Part shown: positions 48,486 through 60,261 of the stretch, piece after piece
How positions within the stretch are numbered: position 1 is the stretch's first letter
Layout: each line of letters starts with the position of its first letter
Assembly (NCBI GenBank): GCA_015680685.1
Contig: MNCI01014205.1
Span: 864,858-928,857, forward strand
Origin: Gnetum montanum
Lineage: Eukaryota; Streptophyta; Gnetopsida; Gnetales; Gnetaceae
Direction: 5' to 3'
Length of the DNA stretch: 64,000 nucleotides
Translations under genes and position numbers: made by a program
The notes under the pieces: generated by a model
The model's input: only the letters and a program-made list of their open reading frames with translations
Databases searched by the model: none
Told to the model about the DNA's origin: nothing

Positions 48486-51348
48486 TCTTAAGAAGTAGAG
48501 TTGTGAAATGAAATTTAAGGAACCTTTATTATGTCCAAAGATCCATAAGATCTATTGGATAGATATCACCTTTGCATGAAAAATAAAGAAAATCTCTACA
48601 AAGTAACCAAGCACCAACAAGGACATCAAAATCAAATCATATAGGTTTAAGTTATAACATTATAACGTTGTCTCAAATGGGTAGTCATAGCATAAGAAAG
48701 AAATAAGTGTAACTCCTCTACAAGGGTTCTTGATTTGCACAACCTAGAAATGTACTCTTCTTAGGAGAGTTGAATCCATCTTCCACTTTCAAGTCTAAGA
48801 TGCTAAGAACTTAAGTAAAGCTTACTGATAGCATTTTGATACTTGATTGGAATAGTAGTTGAGAGATAGTGACCTTCTACATCTAGTTTATTAGATCTAA
48901 TATGATGTAAATAAAATTGTCTCTTGCCTTCCACGTTAGATCACATCTTTGTTAAAACATTCTGCTTGACTAGTTAGCATATATGCTTAGGATTTTGTTG
49001 CATGTCCTCCAAAGAGATATTCTATTTTCTTAACCATTGCATCCTTTGAAAATATCAATCATGGTTTGCAAATTCTCAAGAACTACTTTAGAGATTTTTT
49101 ATTTTTTATTTTTTATTTTTTTTGCATTGAGATATGTAACATATAAGTGTATGTCATGAATTGGCACAAAGCTTTTTCTTCTAAAGATAATAAATCACAT
49201 TCACATAATAACATTAAGGTATTTACATTTTTACCTTTAACTCATTGAAAAGAAATTTTTTTTGCATTCCTTCAATATCTTTCCAAAGTTTAGTACTAAG
49301 TCTAGGTTCTCAAACAACACATCCATACAATACAACAAGATAGATGATAATTTGAAAATTTTATTTTCTAACCTTCCAAGCCTAGAGTCCTAAATCCTTG
49401 CACTTAGTTTTGAAAACATATAGAGCCTTAAAACCTCATGCTATTTTTTCTTTAATGTACTTCCTCCACATGTAATTGTCCATATAAGCAAGACCTAAAT
49501 ATTTAAAAAATATACTATTTTCACATTGGTACCTCCAAAAATAAAGTTATAATAGGTGTTTCTTGTACGCTAGATCATCAATTTGGTTTTATCTACATTC
49601 ACTTGAAGACTAGATGAATGATAATAGTTTTCTAAAATTTGTAACATATTTTTCATACCTTTTGTAGTAGTAGAGATCAAGCCAATATCAGCTGCATTTA
49701 AAAGAAGATTCACTACTTGGAATCCAATTTTGATAACATGACTATTTTGCCCATTATATAACCAATCTTGCATTTCATCAATAAAGATACTAAAAAGAGT
49801 TTGGAGAAAGTGGACAATGTTGCTTAACTCTAATTTTTCTTTGGACTTGAAATTTTTTCTCTAAATTATTTTCTGTAATCTCAATGATCACTTCCTCATA
49901 CAATTTTTGAGTTAATGCAATCAAATATTAAAGGAGGCCAATTTTATGCAAGTGCAACCATAGTATAGTATGGATCACTAAAACGTATGCTTTTGCAAAA
50001 TTAATAAAACAAATAAAAACTTTTTATTAGGAATTTTTGCAAACTCCATGAAATGTCTAAGAGTAACCAAGTAATCAATAGTGGAGTAATTTTATCTAAA
50101 ACTTACTTGACACTGTGCCCTGCCCTCAGATGGTTACCTTTAGCCTAAGAACTAATTCTCTTTTCTAGCAATGTTTCCAATAACTTAGCAAAAATATTAC
50201 TCGTAATGATCATTTGATAATTATTCAAATTATTTTTTCCCTCTTTTTATATAACAAAATAGCCTTACTAGTTTTCCAATGTTAATTTAATCCTTACTCT
50301 ATTATTGAATTTAATTTATGCCAAATTTCTCTCTGAATAGTAGATCTTGCCTACTTTAATAATTCTACATATAAACCATCTAAATCTATAGCTTTATTAG
50401 ATGATAGCTTTTTAATGCACTCTATGACTTCCTCAAGAGCAAATTGGAGAGGTTCTTATTGTATAATAGTAGTAGAATCATCATCTTTCCTTGTAAATAA
50501 CTTATTGTAAAATGAGTAAGTATCTTGAAAAGAAAAATTAAATGATGAAGAGGCTTTATGATGGAAACATTATCAAATTTTTCTAAGTTTATTTTTAATA
50601 ATGTAAGCAAAATATTTTTGTTGCTTCCTAATAAATTTCCTTCTCATTAGTCTAATCAAGCATTTATATGCCTTAACTACACTTTGTCTATGATTCTTAT
50701 TTGCATTCTTAATGTTCTACCTAGCCTACACATATTCCTTATAAAACATAGTCTTTTGAGTACCCTATTGTTATGAATGCACAACTTGCTTCGCTACTAT
50801 AAGAAAGATTTGTTCAACCTCCTTATGACATCTTGCAAGAGTCAATCTGTTACATGCTATGTTCATATATTTTTTCTTGAGTTTTCAGGTGTGTGTTTAT
50901 TGAAATTTTTCTCTATTCTTTCTTTTTTCTTTTTTCTTTTTTGAGAAATAATTTGAATTTGCAATAAAAACTCTACATAATGATGGCAAGACTCCACTGA
51001 ATCTTCTCCAACTCTCAACTTAATAGAATCTGTATTTTCATAAGAACATGAAAGCAAATCAATGCAGGAGTTACTTTTAAGTCTTGTAAAAGTAAATGAT
51101 AAAGATTGAGGAAATCTAGGAAAACTATTAGAAATCATAAGATCAAAAAAATTTGTTCATTTCAATAGTTATTGATCCATCTTATTAATGATGCCATTTG
51201 GAGAATGTTATGTTCAACTATGACCTTCAACAATGTCTAAATTGCCAATATTATGTTGCCAGTAAATAATTTTTATTTCCTATGAACCTATCCTTGCATT
51301 AAAATCTTCACAAATAAATACTAAGCCATTTTTTAAAAAATTTATAAT
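48486..51348 (-). pseudogene. LINE of a second type: RT and C-terminal region, degenerate
   Basis: Reads on the minus strand from a GDFNARIG-like endonuclease motif (EDFNARIG, about 51281-51311). It continues through KLSSNKAIDLDGLYVELLK (about 50330-50420), an STIDYLVTLRHFMEF block (about 50030-50100), a degenerate YADD box with ADIGLIS and LQVNVDKTKLMI (49570-49773), FKALYVFKTKCKDL and LYGCVV (49270-49480). The end part reads LRLESGRW and then RLCKSRTLVEELH (about 48650-48800). These are the blocks of a plant LINE distinct from the RTE fragment beside it. A simple T/A repeat interrupts it at 49089-49131. Its N-terminal endonuclease lies beyond element E, at 60262-60625. Confidence 0.68.
49089..49131. 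repeat. Simple repeat, T5-8A
   Basis: Four runs of TTTTTATT-like units. In LINE sense it is an A-rich stretch inside the degenerate LINE, possibly an old poly-A tail of a lost insertion. Confidence 0.5.
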
Positions 51349-51353
51349 ATCTT

Positions 51354-52212
51354 TGATGAGTGGCAAGGTACCCCTACACTCAACCATATGAATACGAGTG
51401 TGTACGCATAATCCGATCAAACTCCACAGATGGAGTAGTTGTGGTATCTAGATAGTTACGCATTGATAGTAGTTCGCTATCTTCCCACCTGGACTAGTAT
51501 TCACTTATCATGTATGATTTAGTCTAGAGTGAGGTGTATGATATGATTTTAACACTAGGCTACTCCTAGAGACAATGGAAAATAATTTTAATTAAACTAA
51601 TAAGCAATAGGAAATGAAATCTAAGCTAGCCTCAGTGCGATGAGCATTCGTCCTTAATTATCCATGTGCATCTTGGACCTCATGTACTACTTCTGGGATT
51701 ACCAAGCACACATTACTTAAGCACTCCTAAATATGCTATTGGGTTACCAAGTAGTTACACTTCAATGTTCGTGGTTAAGTTGTACTCATTCCGCATTTAA
51801 CAACAGGAATAGTAAATGACAGTAAAGAAATATGAACTAGGAAAACAATAAATAACAATGACTATTAAACAATTAAAAACTAAGTGAATGCTACAATGAT
51901 AGAATAATCTCGATCTTTATTGTCAATCATGTGTGTGTCCAAGTACATCACACTCGAATAAAGGTTCTGTACAATGACAATCATCACACTACAGGCATGC
52001 ACTAGGGAAAGAATTGAAATGAATTAAAACTAACAAAAAGACTCTATACTTACACTTACCGACTCCTCCCTTTCTTGTGCACCCGAGCATGGTATTTATA
52101 GGCCTACACAGGAATCACAATATCATGTATTCGATATCATTATCCAGGCTATGATATCGCATACTCGATATCAAGGATCCAATATCAGGGCCTGGAAAAA
52201 CATGATTCATCA
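51354..52212 (-). repeat. 3' LTR of element E
   Basis: 859 bp from TGATGAGTGG to TGATTCATCA. In element sense the U3 has an array of GATATC/GATATCG words (52117-52185), then a TATA box (complement of GTATTTATAGG, about 52092-52102). Confidence 0.92.
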
Positions 52213-52232
52213 TACCCCCATGACTGAATAAC
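52213..52232 (-). promoter_or_regulatory. Polypurine tract of element E
   Basis: The minus strand reads TATTCAGTCATGGGGGTA, abutting the LTR. It matches F at 62519 and the family consensus. Confidence 0.8.
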
Positions 52233-52409
52233 AACTTATCCTCAAGTCAAACAAAATGAGAATGAGTTCAATTGATTACACAGTGGATAGGTATTGGATT
52301 ATTGACTAGCTAGGAATTACTCATGCCACAATGTGGAATTGAACAAAAAAAAATTAGGACACAGACACATAATTTACAAAAAAACAAAATTTGTTGAAAC
52401 TCATGTGGT

Positions 52410-55117
52410 TCATGACGGTGGTGGCTTCTCCATGGGTTTCTTCCTCTTATCTTGTGCTCCAAGTTTTGGAAATGGATGTCTCTAAAGGAGTGCCTGGAGC
52501 TTTTCTTCTTCAGTTCAAGGATCTTATGCCATCTATGCTGATGCTCCAATGTTTGATGGAGGTGACACCTCCCATGGACACAACAATTTCGAGAGCATTT
52601 GATTGGCCTTAACATACCAAGCCACAAACAGCTATCGTTCCTCTTCATACGCTTTAGCTTTGTCCTTGCATTCTTGGTAGTCTATGAGCCATCAAGCCAA
52701 ATCCACTGTGACATCCTTCTATCCTTGGTAACTAGTTTTGACCACCTCTAATTCAAAATTTTCCACTTTTAATTTTTGTAGCATTTTCTTGTGTTCAACA
52801 AATTCTATTTCATACTTTGCATAGGTGGTTGCTACTTGCTTTTCCAATTTTTTTCTCAGGCTTCCTGCTGTCAATATGGCCAAGTTGGCATATTGCAGGA
52901 TTGCCAACTCCATGTACTTCATGAGATCTTGTATTTGCAGGTCCTGACTTTTCAATTCAGCTTGGTGGGTGAAGGCATAAGCATCCAATATGGCCTGCTA
53001 ATCAGTGTTCTAAGCACTGAGTGTGTTAATATGGGCTTTGGCCATATGGATTCATTCTCAATCATCTACTTGTACATCCCCACCAAATCTCTAAAATGTT
53101 ATTTAAGTTTTTCATGTTACTTGGCCTCATTCTGCCATGCACTTATTTCAATCATCATCTTTTGGTGGATCGCGCATGCCTCCTCCATTGAGAGGGTTTG
53201 GTTTTCTCTAGCGAAAGTATTCATATTTAGGTTGACCCATATTAATTGTTCTCATAATTACTAAAAATTTTCTTCAAGAACATTCTTTTATTTTTCTACT
53301 GTGGTCAACTAGATATTTTCAGTGGCGAGGTATTTATTTTCTTCTTATGAGGCCTTGGGTGCTTTAGCATGTGCATACGTTTAAGCTTGTGCCTTGGAAT
53401 CATCCCAATCAACCCTCTCTTTTTCCTCTACCACTCTTTTATTCTCTTCTAGCTACTCTATCTAGAAGGATTCTAGTTGGTCTACAAGGATGAATTGGGA
53501 CAGATCCTACTGTGCAGCTTGCAAGGTGATGAGCTTTTCTTGGAGTCTTTCTAACTCCTCCTCTACATGTTTGGCCTTAACCTCTACCATGACCAGCTTT
53601 CCTTTTGTGGAGATGAGGTTTGATTGTGTTGTTATGACATCTTGAGGGATGTCAAACAAGGATGTCATCACTTGTCTTATTTGCAGCAATCGATCTAGAA
53701 CATCCTCATGATCCACAAGAGTCATTGAGGGATTAGCCAAAGTTTGAGCATCACGTGCTGCTATAAAATCTACCAGTGGCACAACAAGGACATTAAATGA
53801 TTCCTTGATGTGGTCTGTGACCACTTCTACTATTCCCGCTACATCTTGGTGCTGCATGACCACTATTGTGGTGCCTTCACCAGTTTCTAATTACACCTAA
53901 AAAGATGCAGTGTTTTCGGAGATCTGTTGTGACCAATGTGATTCCCCTCCTCTTGTTTCGATAGACACCTCACCCTATTTGTGATCAATTGAGACTGTGG
54001 GTTGTATGGCATCATCGATGACCCTAAAGAGATTGGCTTCATCATGGTTTTCCCAACTAACTGTTTCAGCGATGGCCCTAAGATGGCTTATTAACGGTCA
54101 ATAGTCCTACGGCGACGATGATGGCTGGTCTTGTTGGCCTGTAAGTTGTGTGCTGGGCCCCTCTTCCTATTCTTACTCAGGCTCCAATGTCTCACCAGCA
54201 CTTTTCCTTGGGGCTGGTGGCTTTAATAATTTAGCGAATGAAACATTTTGGGCCTTTCTGGGGACATCATTGGTGTACCCCAAAATTCCAGCATGTCGGC
54301 ACAACTTCCTAATAAGACAAGGGAAGGGCAATGCAAACTTCTCCATCTTACATTCTTCAAACCGCCTCAAAATCTTTCTAAGATATAGATGGGGTAGGTT
54401 AGCATTAACCTTGTCCATCAAGATGGCACTTCCTCTAGCCACATATGTGGAAATTCTGTTTAAACCTTTTGTTGGGAAAATGTGATATGTGCCGATTTTG
54501 AAGTAGATTCTCTTTTCAAGTGTAAGCTCTCCATATGCTTTATCTTCCTTGTAGTACGTCCTTTTCAATCATATCTTTCGCACATCAACATCGGAACAAG
54601 TGGACAAGTGAGCAACCTTTGGCCTTGTATTCAAAATATTTAGAACTTCTAAAATAGCTTTGGCAGAGAAATCAATAAAAATACCACCAATATCAACGGT
54701 GGTGCCTTCTTCTTTATTGTGCCAAAATTGGTACGTCTCTCCTAGGTACCAATCACCACTCTCAAAGAGAATAGACCACAGAGGAGACCCCTTAAGTTGG
54801 TCTCTAATTGCCTTAAGGGAAAATTCAATGAAAGGTCCAAAATTGAGTTTCAAAATCACAACTACTGACATGGACCTTTCACGAATTGCCTGAACACATT
54901 CTAGAGACAACGTGAGATGTTGTCCCTATTTAGGTGCCCTGCTATCTCCACCTTCAACATGCCCCAATTGCATAGTAACAGGAGGTTCCTGATAAATGCT
55001 GAATGATTGTTCCTCTTGCTCTATATGTTTTTCATAAGGCGCTTGGCCTCTACCTCTCCTTGGCCATTTGGATACACCTTGAGAGGATCCTTCTTACTGT
55101 CCTCTTTTAGGGGCCAT
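52410..55117 (-). pseudogene. Extra ORF of element E, best preserved copy
   Basis: About 2.7 kb (some 900 codons) from MAPKRGQ at 55117 to a stop at 52410 after KKPMEKPPPS. The N-terminal third is readable in 54569-54910 (FESGDWYLGETYQFWHNK, then VDIGGIFIDFSAKAI) and 54173-54568 (FALPFPCLIRKLCRHAGI). I recall similar stretches in the env-position or putative plant transposon proteins of Athila-like elements. The middle (53507-53863) is acidic and helical. The end (52719-52988) is a coiled coil (LRKKLEKQVATTYAKYEIE). No signal peptide or membrane segment is apparent. The function is unknown; a particle or nuclear accessory role is as likely as an envelope role. Confidence 0.72.
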
Positions 55118-55439
55118 CTGCAATCACATGGGACTGATTATCAGTAAGGCTTATTTACAAAATTAGATTAATGCCTTACTCTTTGCCCTTAATATATTCA
55201 TTTCTTGCTTAGTGTGATTTAGAGTTAGATATTTTCACGAAAATCCCCCTAAAGGTTTTGATGTTGGGCCCAAATTTGATTAGGTGACTCCAAAAAATAA
55301 GTTTCCTAGTCTGGGTGAAGAAATAAAATTAATTTGGCAAATTTTTTTCTTATCATTTTTAAGGTCACTTACCCTTGATACTATCCTTCGGGCAATGATG
55401 AATTTCGAAAAAACTACATGTGACTTGAAGCGTACCCTT

Positions 55440-55452
55440 CCCCCATGACTAA
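55440..55452 (-). promoter_or_regulatory. Internal polypurine-tract-like copy, element E
   Basis: The minus strand reads CTTAGTCATGGGGG, nearly identical to the true tract of this element (TTCAGTCATGGGGG). It lies 320 bp upstream of the extra ORF start. Confidence 0.5.
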
Positions 55453-55625
55453 GTTAAACACTCCGAGTTTAGGCAAGTTCGATTGGAACAAGAATCAGAG
55501 CATTAATGAGCAAGTTATGGATGTTTTGAATGATAGATGCACAAGCTCAAAAATTCGTGGAAGAAAATTTCAACAACTCCCCTTGCATGAATAGTGAAAA
55601 ATGATGTTGATGTGCACAAGGGGGT

Positions 55626-55720
55626 CCATATATATAGTTTTTATAAACACAATATTGCGTACCCAATAGCACAAACTCGATATCGCGTCGAACCCAATAT
55701 CGGGTACTTGATATCATGTC
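55626..55720 (-). promoter_or_regulatory. Internal promoter-like module, element E
   Basis: In element sense the words GATATCAAGTACCCG, ATATTGGG and CGCGATATCGAG precede a TATA sequence (CTATATATATGG, about 55627-55637). The LTR of this family has the same GATATCG/GTAC-type words followed by its own TATA box. The module is about 510 bp upstream of the extra ORF start. Confidence 0.55.
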
Positions 55721-57089
55721 CTTTTGAAAATAGGGTACTTGGAAAAATTCATGAATTTTCGAATTCCCAAGGTCAAAAATGAAGGATTTAAGATTGAACT
55801 GAAAGATCTAGGGTAATGTAAAAAAGACCTAAAGGCACTGAAAGTGTAATGAAGTGGAATTTGACAATGAAATTCAAGAATAGGATGAGGAAAAAGGACA
55901 TATTGTGGTGCATAGGAACATTGGAATTTAAAATAATGATAAAGGGAAAGATTATTGTAGCAATGCAATACTTGGAGGGTTTAAGATGATGTGGTGATGT
56001 GCAAAGAGTGCAAATTACAAAAGTTGTGCAAGTGTGTCCTCCCCAAGGCAGATTCCTACCTATCATGCCCTTTTGTAACTACACCTAAAAATGTCCATAG
56101 GCACTAAAAGGTTAAATACAATCTGCACCAGTGCAAAAAAACACACACATGTAGATACCACCCTGATGAGGTATGAATTCTATGTTATACAAGACACAAG
56201 TCAAAAATACATGAACAAGGAGATGAGGTGAATTGTAGAAGGGATTGCAGAGATTGGGACATGAGGTAACTAACCCTGAGCACAGTGAATTCTGAGTGTA
56301 GGGCATGATTAATGTGTCATTAGCCTGTCACTCCAAAATCAAGATCAAGTCCATTCTTCCGATCAGTGACATCGCATTGTTTCAACTAATGAAGGATAAC
56401 CATAAGAGCACCATGATGGCAAGGTGTACGATCACTTGGCATTTTGTCCAAGGGAGGAGTGTTTTGGAATTGCTTGGTAGCATGTTTTTTTTTTCTTTTT
56501 CTTCTTTTAGCCACTTTGGCACTTTGTCTTTTTCCAACAATGAACCAGAGAAGCTGCCAACCTTCAAGCATGGGTGCGTGTCTTTCCAATGGAACCCCCA
56601 GAATAGCATTGAGTTTCTTTGTTGCATGCCTTTATTACTCTTACTCCCATTTTTCATTAGATCTACAAGGATCTTAATGTAACTAGGCTGCCTGATAGCA
56701 CCTACAAATGTCACCAAAGAGAATCCACAAGTTCCCTTGATGTCACACCTTAGCCACTCCTTCTTAGTCCATCATTCTTCGCTTTGGGCATAATAAGCAC
56801 AAAGTTACTTTAAGTTTTAATGATGGCAAGAATATCATCATTCCTAGAGTAGAACCTCTTATTAATAGAATGGGCGGGTGGATGTTGTGGGCTCACTATC
56901 CAAATAAGTAATCACCTAAACTTGATAGCATAGAACAACACCTCAACCAACAAGTCACATGAGTGTTTTATTCATAGATGAGATTACCCATAAAAAGATA
57001 AAACAACAAATTGAAAATGAAAAACTAGAAAACAAAAAATTGTAAAATCAAAGAAAAAGAAAAGAAAAAACATTTACTAATTCTACTTA

Positions 57090-59269
57090 TTAGAATGGAG
57101 TATATCCTCCATAACTAGAATTTTGAGCATGGCTAGAATTAATAAATGGAAAATGTGGATCCATGCATGTGGGAAATATTGGAGTCTGGTCATATCCAAA
57201 CCACTGGGTGTCTTTTGATGTGGTGGCAAGAATGTACCCAAATTGGGGTTCACACACTTGATTAAAGTAGGCATAGTGGGGCAAATTATAAGATGTGGTT
57301 AAGTGATAAGGAGTTGACCCCTATGGCACTAGTGACCGTAAGATGATATGCAAAGATCAATATGTCTCCCTACGTGGTTATATTCATTAGGCTGCATGGT
57401 TGTTGGAGTGTTAATTGATGGCCCTGATAAGGTAATAGGAGGGGTTGAGTTCAAGAAAAAAGATGCATCATAACATTGGACTTGTGCTGAGTTGGTGGAT
57501 GCAGTGGTTTCAGAACTATGCTTTCTCTTTCTTTAGTCATGTCTAAAGAAAGGACACTTTCAACATTGTGGAGGACCTCCACTGTTGTTCACAGTAGCAG
57601 CACAAGTAATGTTCATGGGTTGGTGCTGTGGTGCAAAACCTTTTGGCACAACTGGTGGAAATGTAGAAGGAGGTGGATGATGAGAATATTGAGGGCAAGG
57701 AGAAGTGCAAGAAACATGAGGTGGCGATCTTGTTGGAGAGGACATGGGTTGATAGTACTCAAGAGAATGATACCGATGTGGTGAGATAGAGGATATTGAC
57801 ATAGTTGGAGAAACGAGATACTGAACATAATAAGCACTTGGGTTCGAATAGTATGAAGGGTGTGACCAGTTTGACGGTGGCCTCCCCCATGACTGGGGTT
57901 TTTGCCACTGTGGTTGAACCCAGTATTTCTATACGAAATCTAGATGTAACATTCCTCCCCAATGCTCATGTAAATGTGACAAGATTGGGCATTGGCCTTT
58001 GGGGTGATCGTACAAGCAAATGTCACATTGATATAGGTGGTTTGTAGTTGAGGTCTTATCCTTATTTCCTTTAATCCTTCTTTCCAATTGTTGTGTGGTG
58101 TCCTATCCTATTTCTTGGTTTGACATGGTTTCACCTCTAATAATGTTGGCATATTCTCCGCATTTTTCCTATACCCATTCTGTTATCTTATTGATCTTTG
58201 CCTCAATTTCATCTAGTGATTGTAGTATTGGCAAAGATGATTCCACCCCCTTGAGGTAAGTTGATTTCTCCTCTTTATGATCATGGACCTTTGCTATTTT
58301 AAGATTTCGGTCCTGTTGAGAGCTTTCAACATTCTCCCATTTAGCTATTTCTCCTTCTTCTTTTGTTACCCACTTAATAAGCTCTTGGAATTGGTGGGTT
58401 CATAGCTCATATAGTTGACCTGGGGCATACATCCCTAAGGTCTCCCTTGTTTCATTATGGAGCCCATCCATGATGTGATACATTAGCCTTTCCTCGGAAA
58501 ACCCATTGCCTGGGCAATTGTCTAACAATGAATAGTATCTTTCTAAGGCCATATCCAAGGGTTCATGTTGCCCTTGTTTCCACTCTTGGATTTGTCTCCT
58601 TAAGGCTGACACTCTTGCATAGGTTTGATATCTTTCATTAAATAATTTTACCATTGTTGGCCAACATCAAATTGACTTTGGTTTTAAAGACCTATATCAT
58701 ACTTTTGCTTCGCCAATGAGTGTCTTAGGAAAGAGCTTAAGTATTTTTCATACATTATCAATGTTGTTCCATGCACAAGCATCATAGAAGGCTTGCAAAT
58801 GATGTTGCGGATCTAAATCATAGCCTCCTAAAAACTTGGGAAGTTTATTTAAATCAAGCTTGGGTAGATGGCTTTCCTTACGATGCCTGCGAGATATTCG
58901 AATAGCCTCTTATATATGCATTAGGCTCTTAGTAGCTAGCAGGGGTTCATCGTCTAGGTTATGAATTTGTGAGTTGAGATGATGTTGTCTTCGTTCATGT
59001 TGGTGTTCCTGACTTTGCCCGTGGGCTTGACTTTTATTTCTACGCTAACCCCTTGAAAAATGATCATCCGTGTCATGACCTGACGTCCAAAGAGTGTTAG
59101 AGTTGGATAACAAGAGTTCTTGTATACCATTGGGGTGTTCATGAACATAGGGGATCCTTGCATGAGATTGAGTACTCCAAACTTCATCTTCATCATCATA
59201 TAATTTGTTGGTTCTCCAATGAATTGCCTTACTAGTTGTTGCATTATCATGGTCTTGTGATAGATACAT
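57090..59269 (-). pseudogene. gag of element E, degenerate
   Basis: The start at 59269 gives MYLSQDHDNATTSKA and the IHWRTN motif shared with D. A clear Gag capsid block is open at 58400-58654: ALERYYSLLDNCPGNGFSE and then MDGLHNETR. This follows the WERY...LL..CPHHG pattern of Athila-type gag. The knuckle CDICLYDHPKGQC (about 57985-58023, C-x2-C-x3-H-x4-C) is intact. The C-terminal part (57090-57284) reads VCEPQFGYILATTS and then FPFINSSHAQNSSY before the stop, matching D. No protease follows. Several frame breaks. Confidence 0.8.
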
Positions 59270-59382
59270 TGTTGTGATTTGTGTGTGACTTATTTGCAAT
59301 TACTTTCTTTCTAAAAGATATATCGTCAAGGCTTCATTATAGTGATCTTGGATGATGTAACTAATCCAAATAACTAGCACCA

Positions 59383-59400
59383 TCCCCGACAATGGTGCCA
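59383..59400 (-). promoter_or_regulatory. Primer-binding site of element E, tRNA-Asp type
   Basis: The minus strand reads TGGCACCATTGTCGGGGA, 15 of 18 bases like the Athila-type tRNA-Asp site, one base inside the LTR edge. It is the best preserved primer site in the window. Confidence 0.85.
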
Positions 59401-59401
59401 C

Positions 59402-60261
59402 TGATGAGTGGTGAGGTACCCCTACACTCAACCATACGAATACAAGCGTGTATGCATGATCTGGTCAAGCTCTACAGACGGACTAGTTATGGTATCTAGA
59501 TAGTTACATATTGATCGTAGTTCACTGTCTTCCCATCTAGACTAGTATTCGCTTATCATGTATGGTTTAGTCTAGAGTAAGGTGTATGATATGATTTCTA
59601 ACACTAGGCTACTCCTAGAGATAATGGAAAATAATCTTGATTAAATTAATAAGCAATAGGAAATTAAGTCTAAGCTAGCCTAAGTGCGATGAGCATCCGT
59701 CCTTAATCATCCATATCCATCTTGGACCTCATGTACTACTTCTAGGATTACTAAGTGCACATTACGTGAGCACTCCTAAATACGCTACTAGGTTACCAAG
59801 GAGTTACACTTCAATGTTCGTGGTTATGTCCTACTCATTCCACATTTAACAATAGGAATAGTAAATGATGGTAAAGAAATATGAACTAGGAAAACAATAA
59901 ATAACAATGATAATTAAATAATTAAAAACTAAGTGAATGCTGCAATGATGGAGTAATCTCGATCTTTATTGCTAATCATGAGCATGTCCAAGTACATCAC
60001 ACTCAAATAAAGGTTTTGGACAATTACAATCATCACACTGTGGGCATGCACTGGGAAAAGAACTGAAACGAATTTAAATTGACAAAAAGACTCTATATTT
60101 ACACTTACCAACTTCCCCCTTTCCTGTGCGCCCGAACGTGGTATTTATAGGCCTACATAGGAATCACAATATCATGTATTCAATATCGTTATCCAGGCTA
60201 TGATATTGCGTACCTAATATTGAGGATCTGATATTGAGGCCTAGCAAAACACGATTCATCA
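59402..60261 (-). repeat. 5' LTR of element E
   Basis: 860 bp from TGATGAGTGG to CGATTCATCA, followed by the ATCTT duplication. GATATTG/ATATCG words at 60165-60240 and a TATA box (complement of GTATTTATAGG, about 60140-60150) mirror the other LTR. Confidence 0.92.

Larger units (their letters stand above)
55118..57089 (-). other. Non-coding spacer between gag and extra ORF, element E
   Basis: Occupies the place where A, B and C carry a spacer after pol. It contains the PPT-like copy (55440-55452), the promoter-like module (55626-55720), the GTCCTCCCCAAGGCAGATTC block (about 56036-56100) and the CTTCAAGCATGGGTGCGTG block (56560-56595). Sharing these with pol-bearing elements indicates that pol, not the spacer, was removed. 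No supportable ORF. Confidence 0.6.

Noticed and set aside
52791-53264. Longest open frame in the window, 157 codons, plus strand
   Set aside because: Antisense to the coiled-coil part of the extra ORF of E. The hydrophobic, Cys/Phe-rich translation is what the reverse complement of such coding gives.
52410-55117. Calling the extra ORF a retroviral envelope gene
   Set aside because: Its position fits, but no signal peptide, membrane anchor or fusion-type feature is visible, so only the position is stated.
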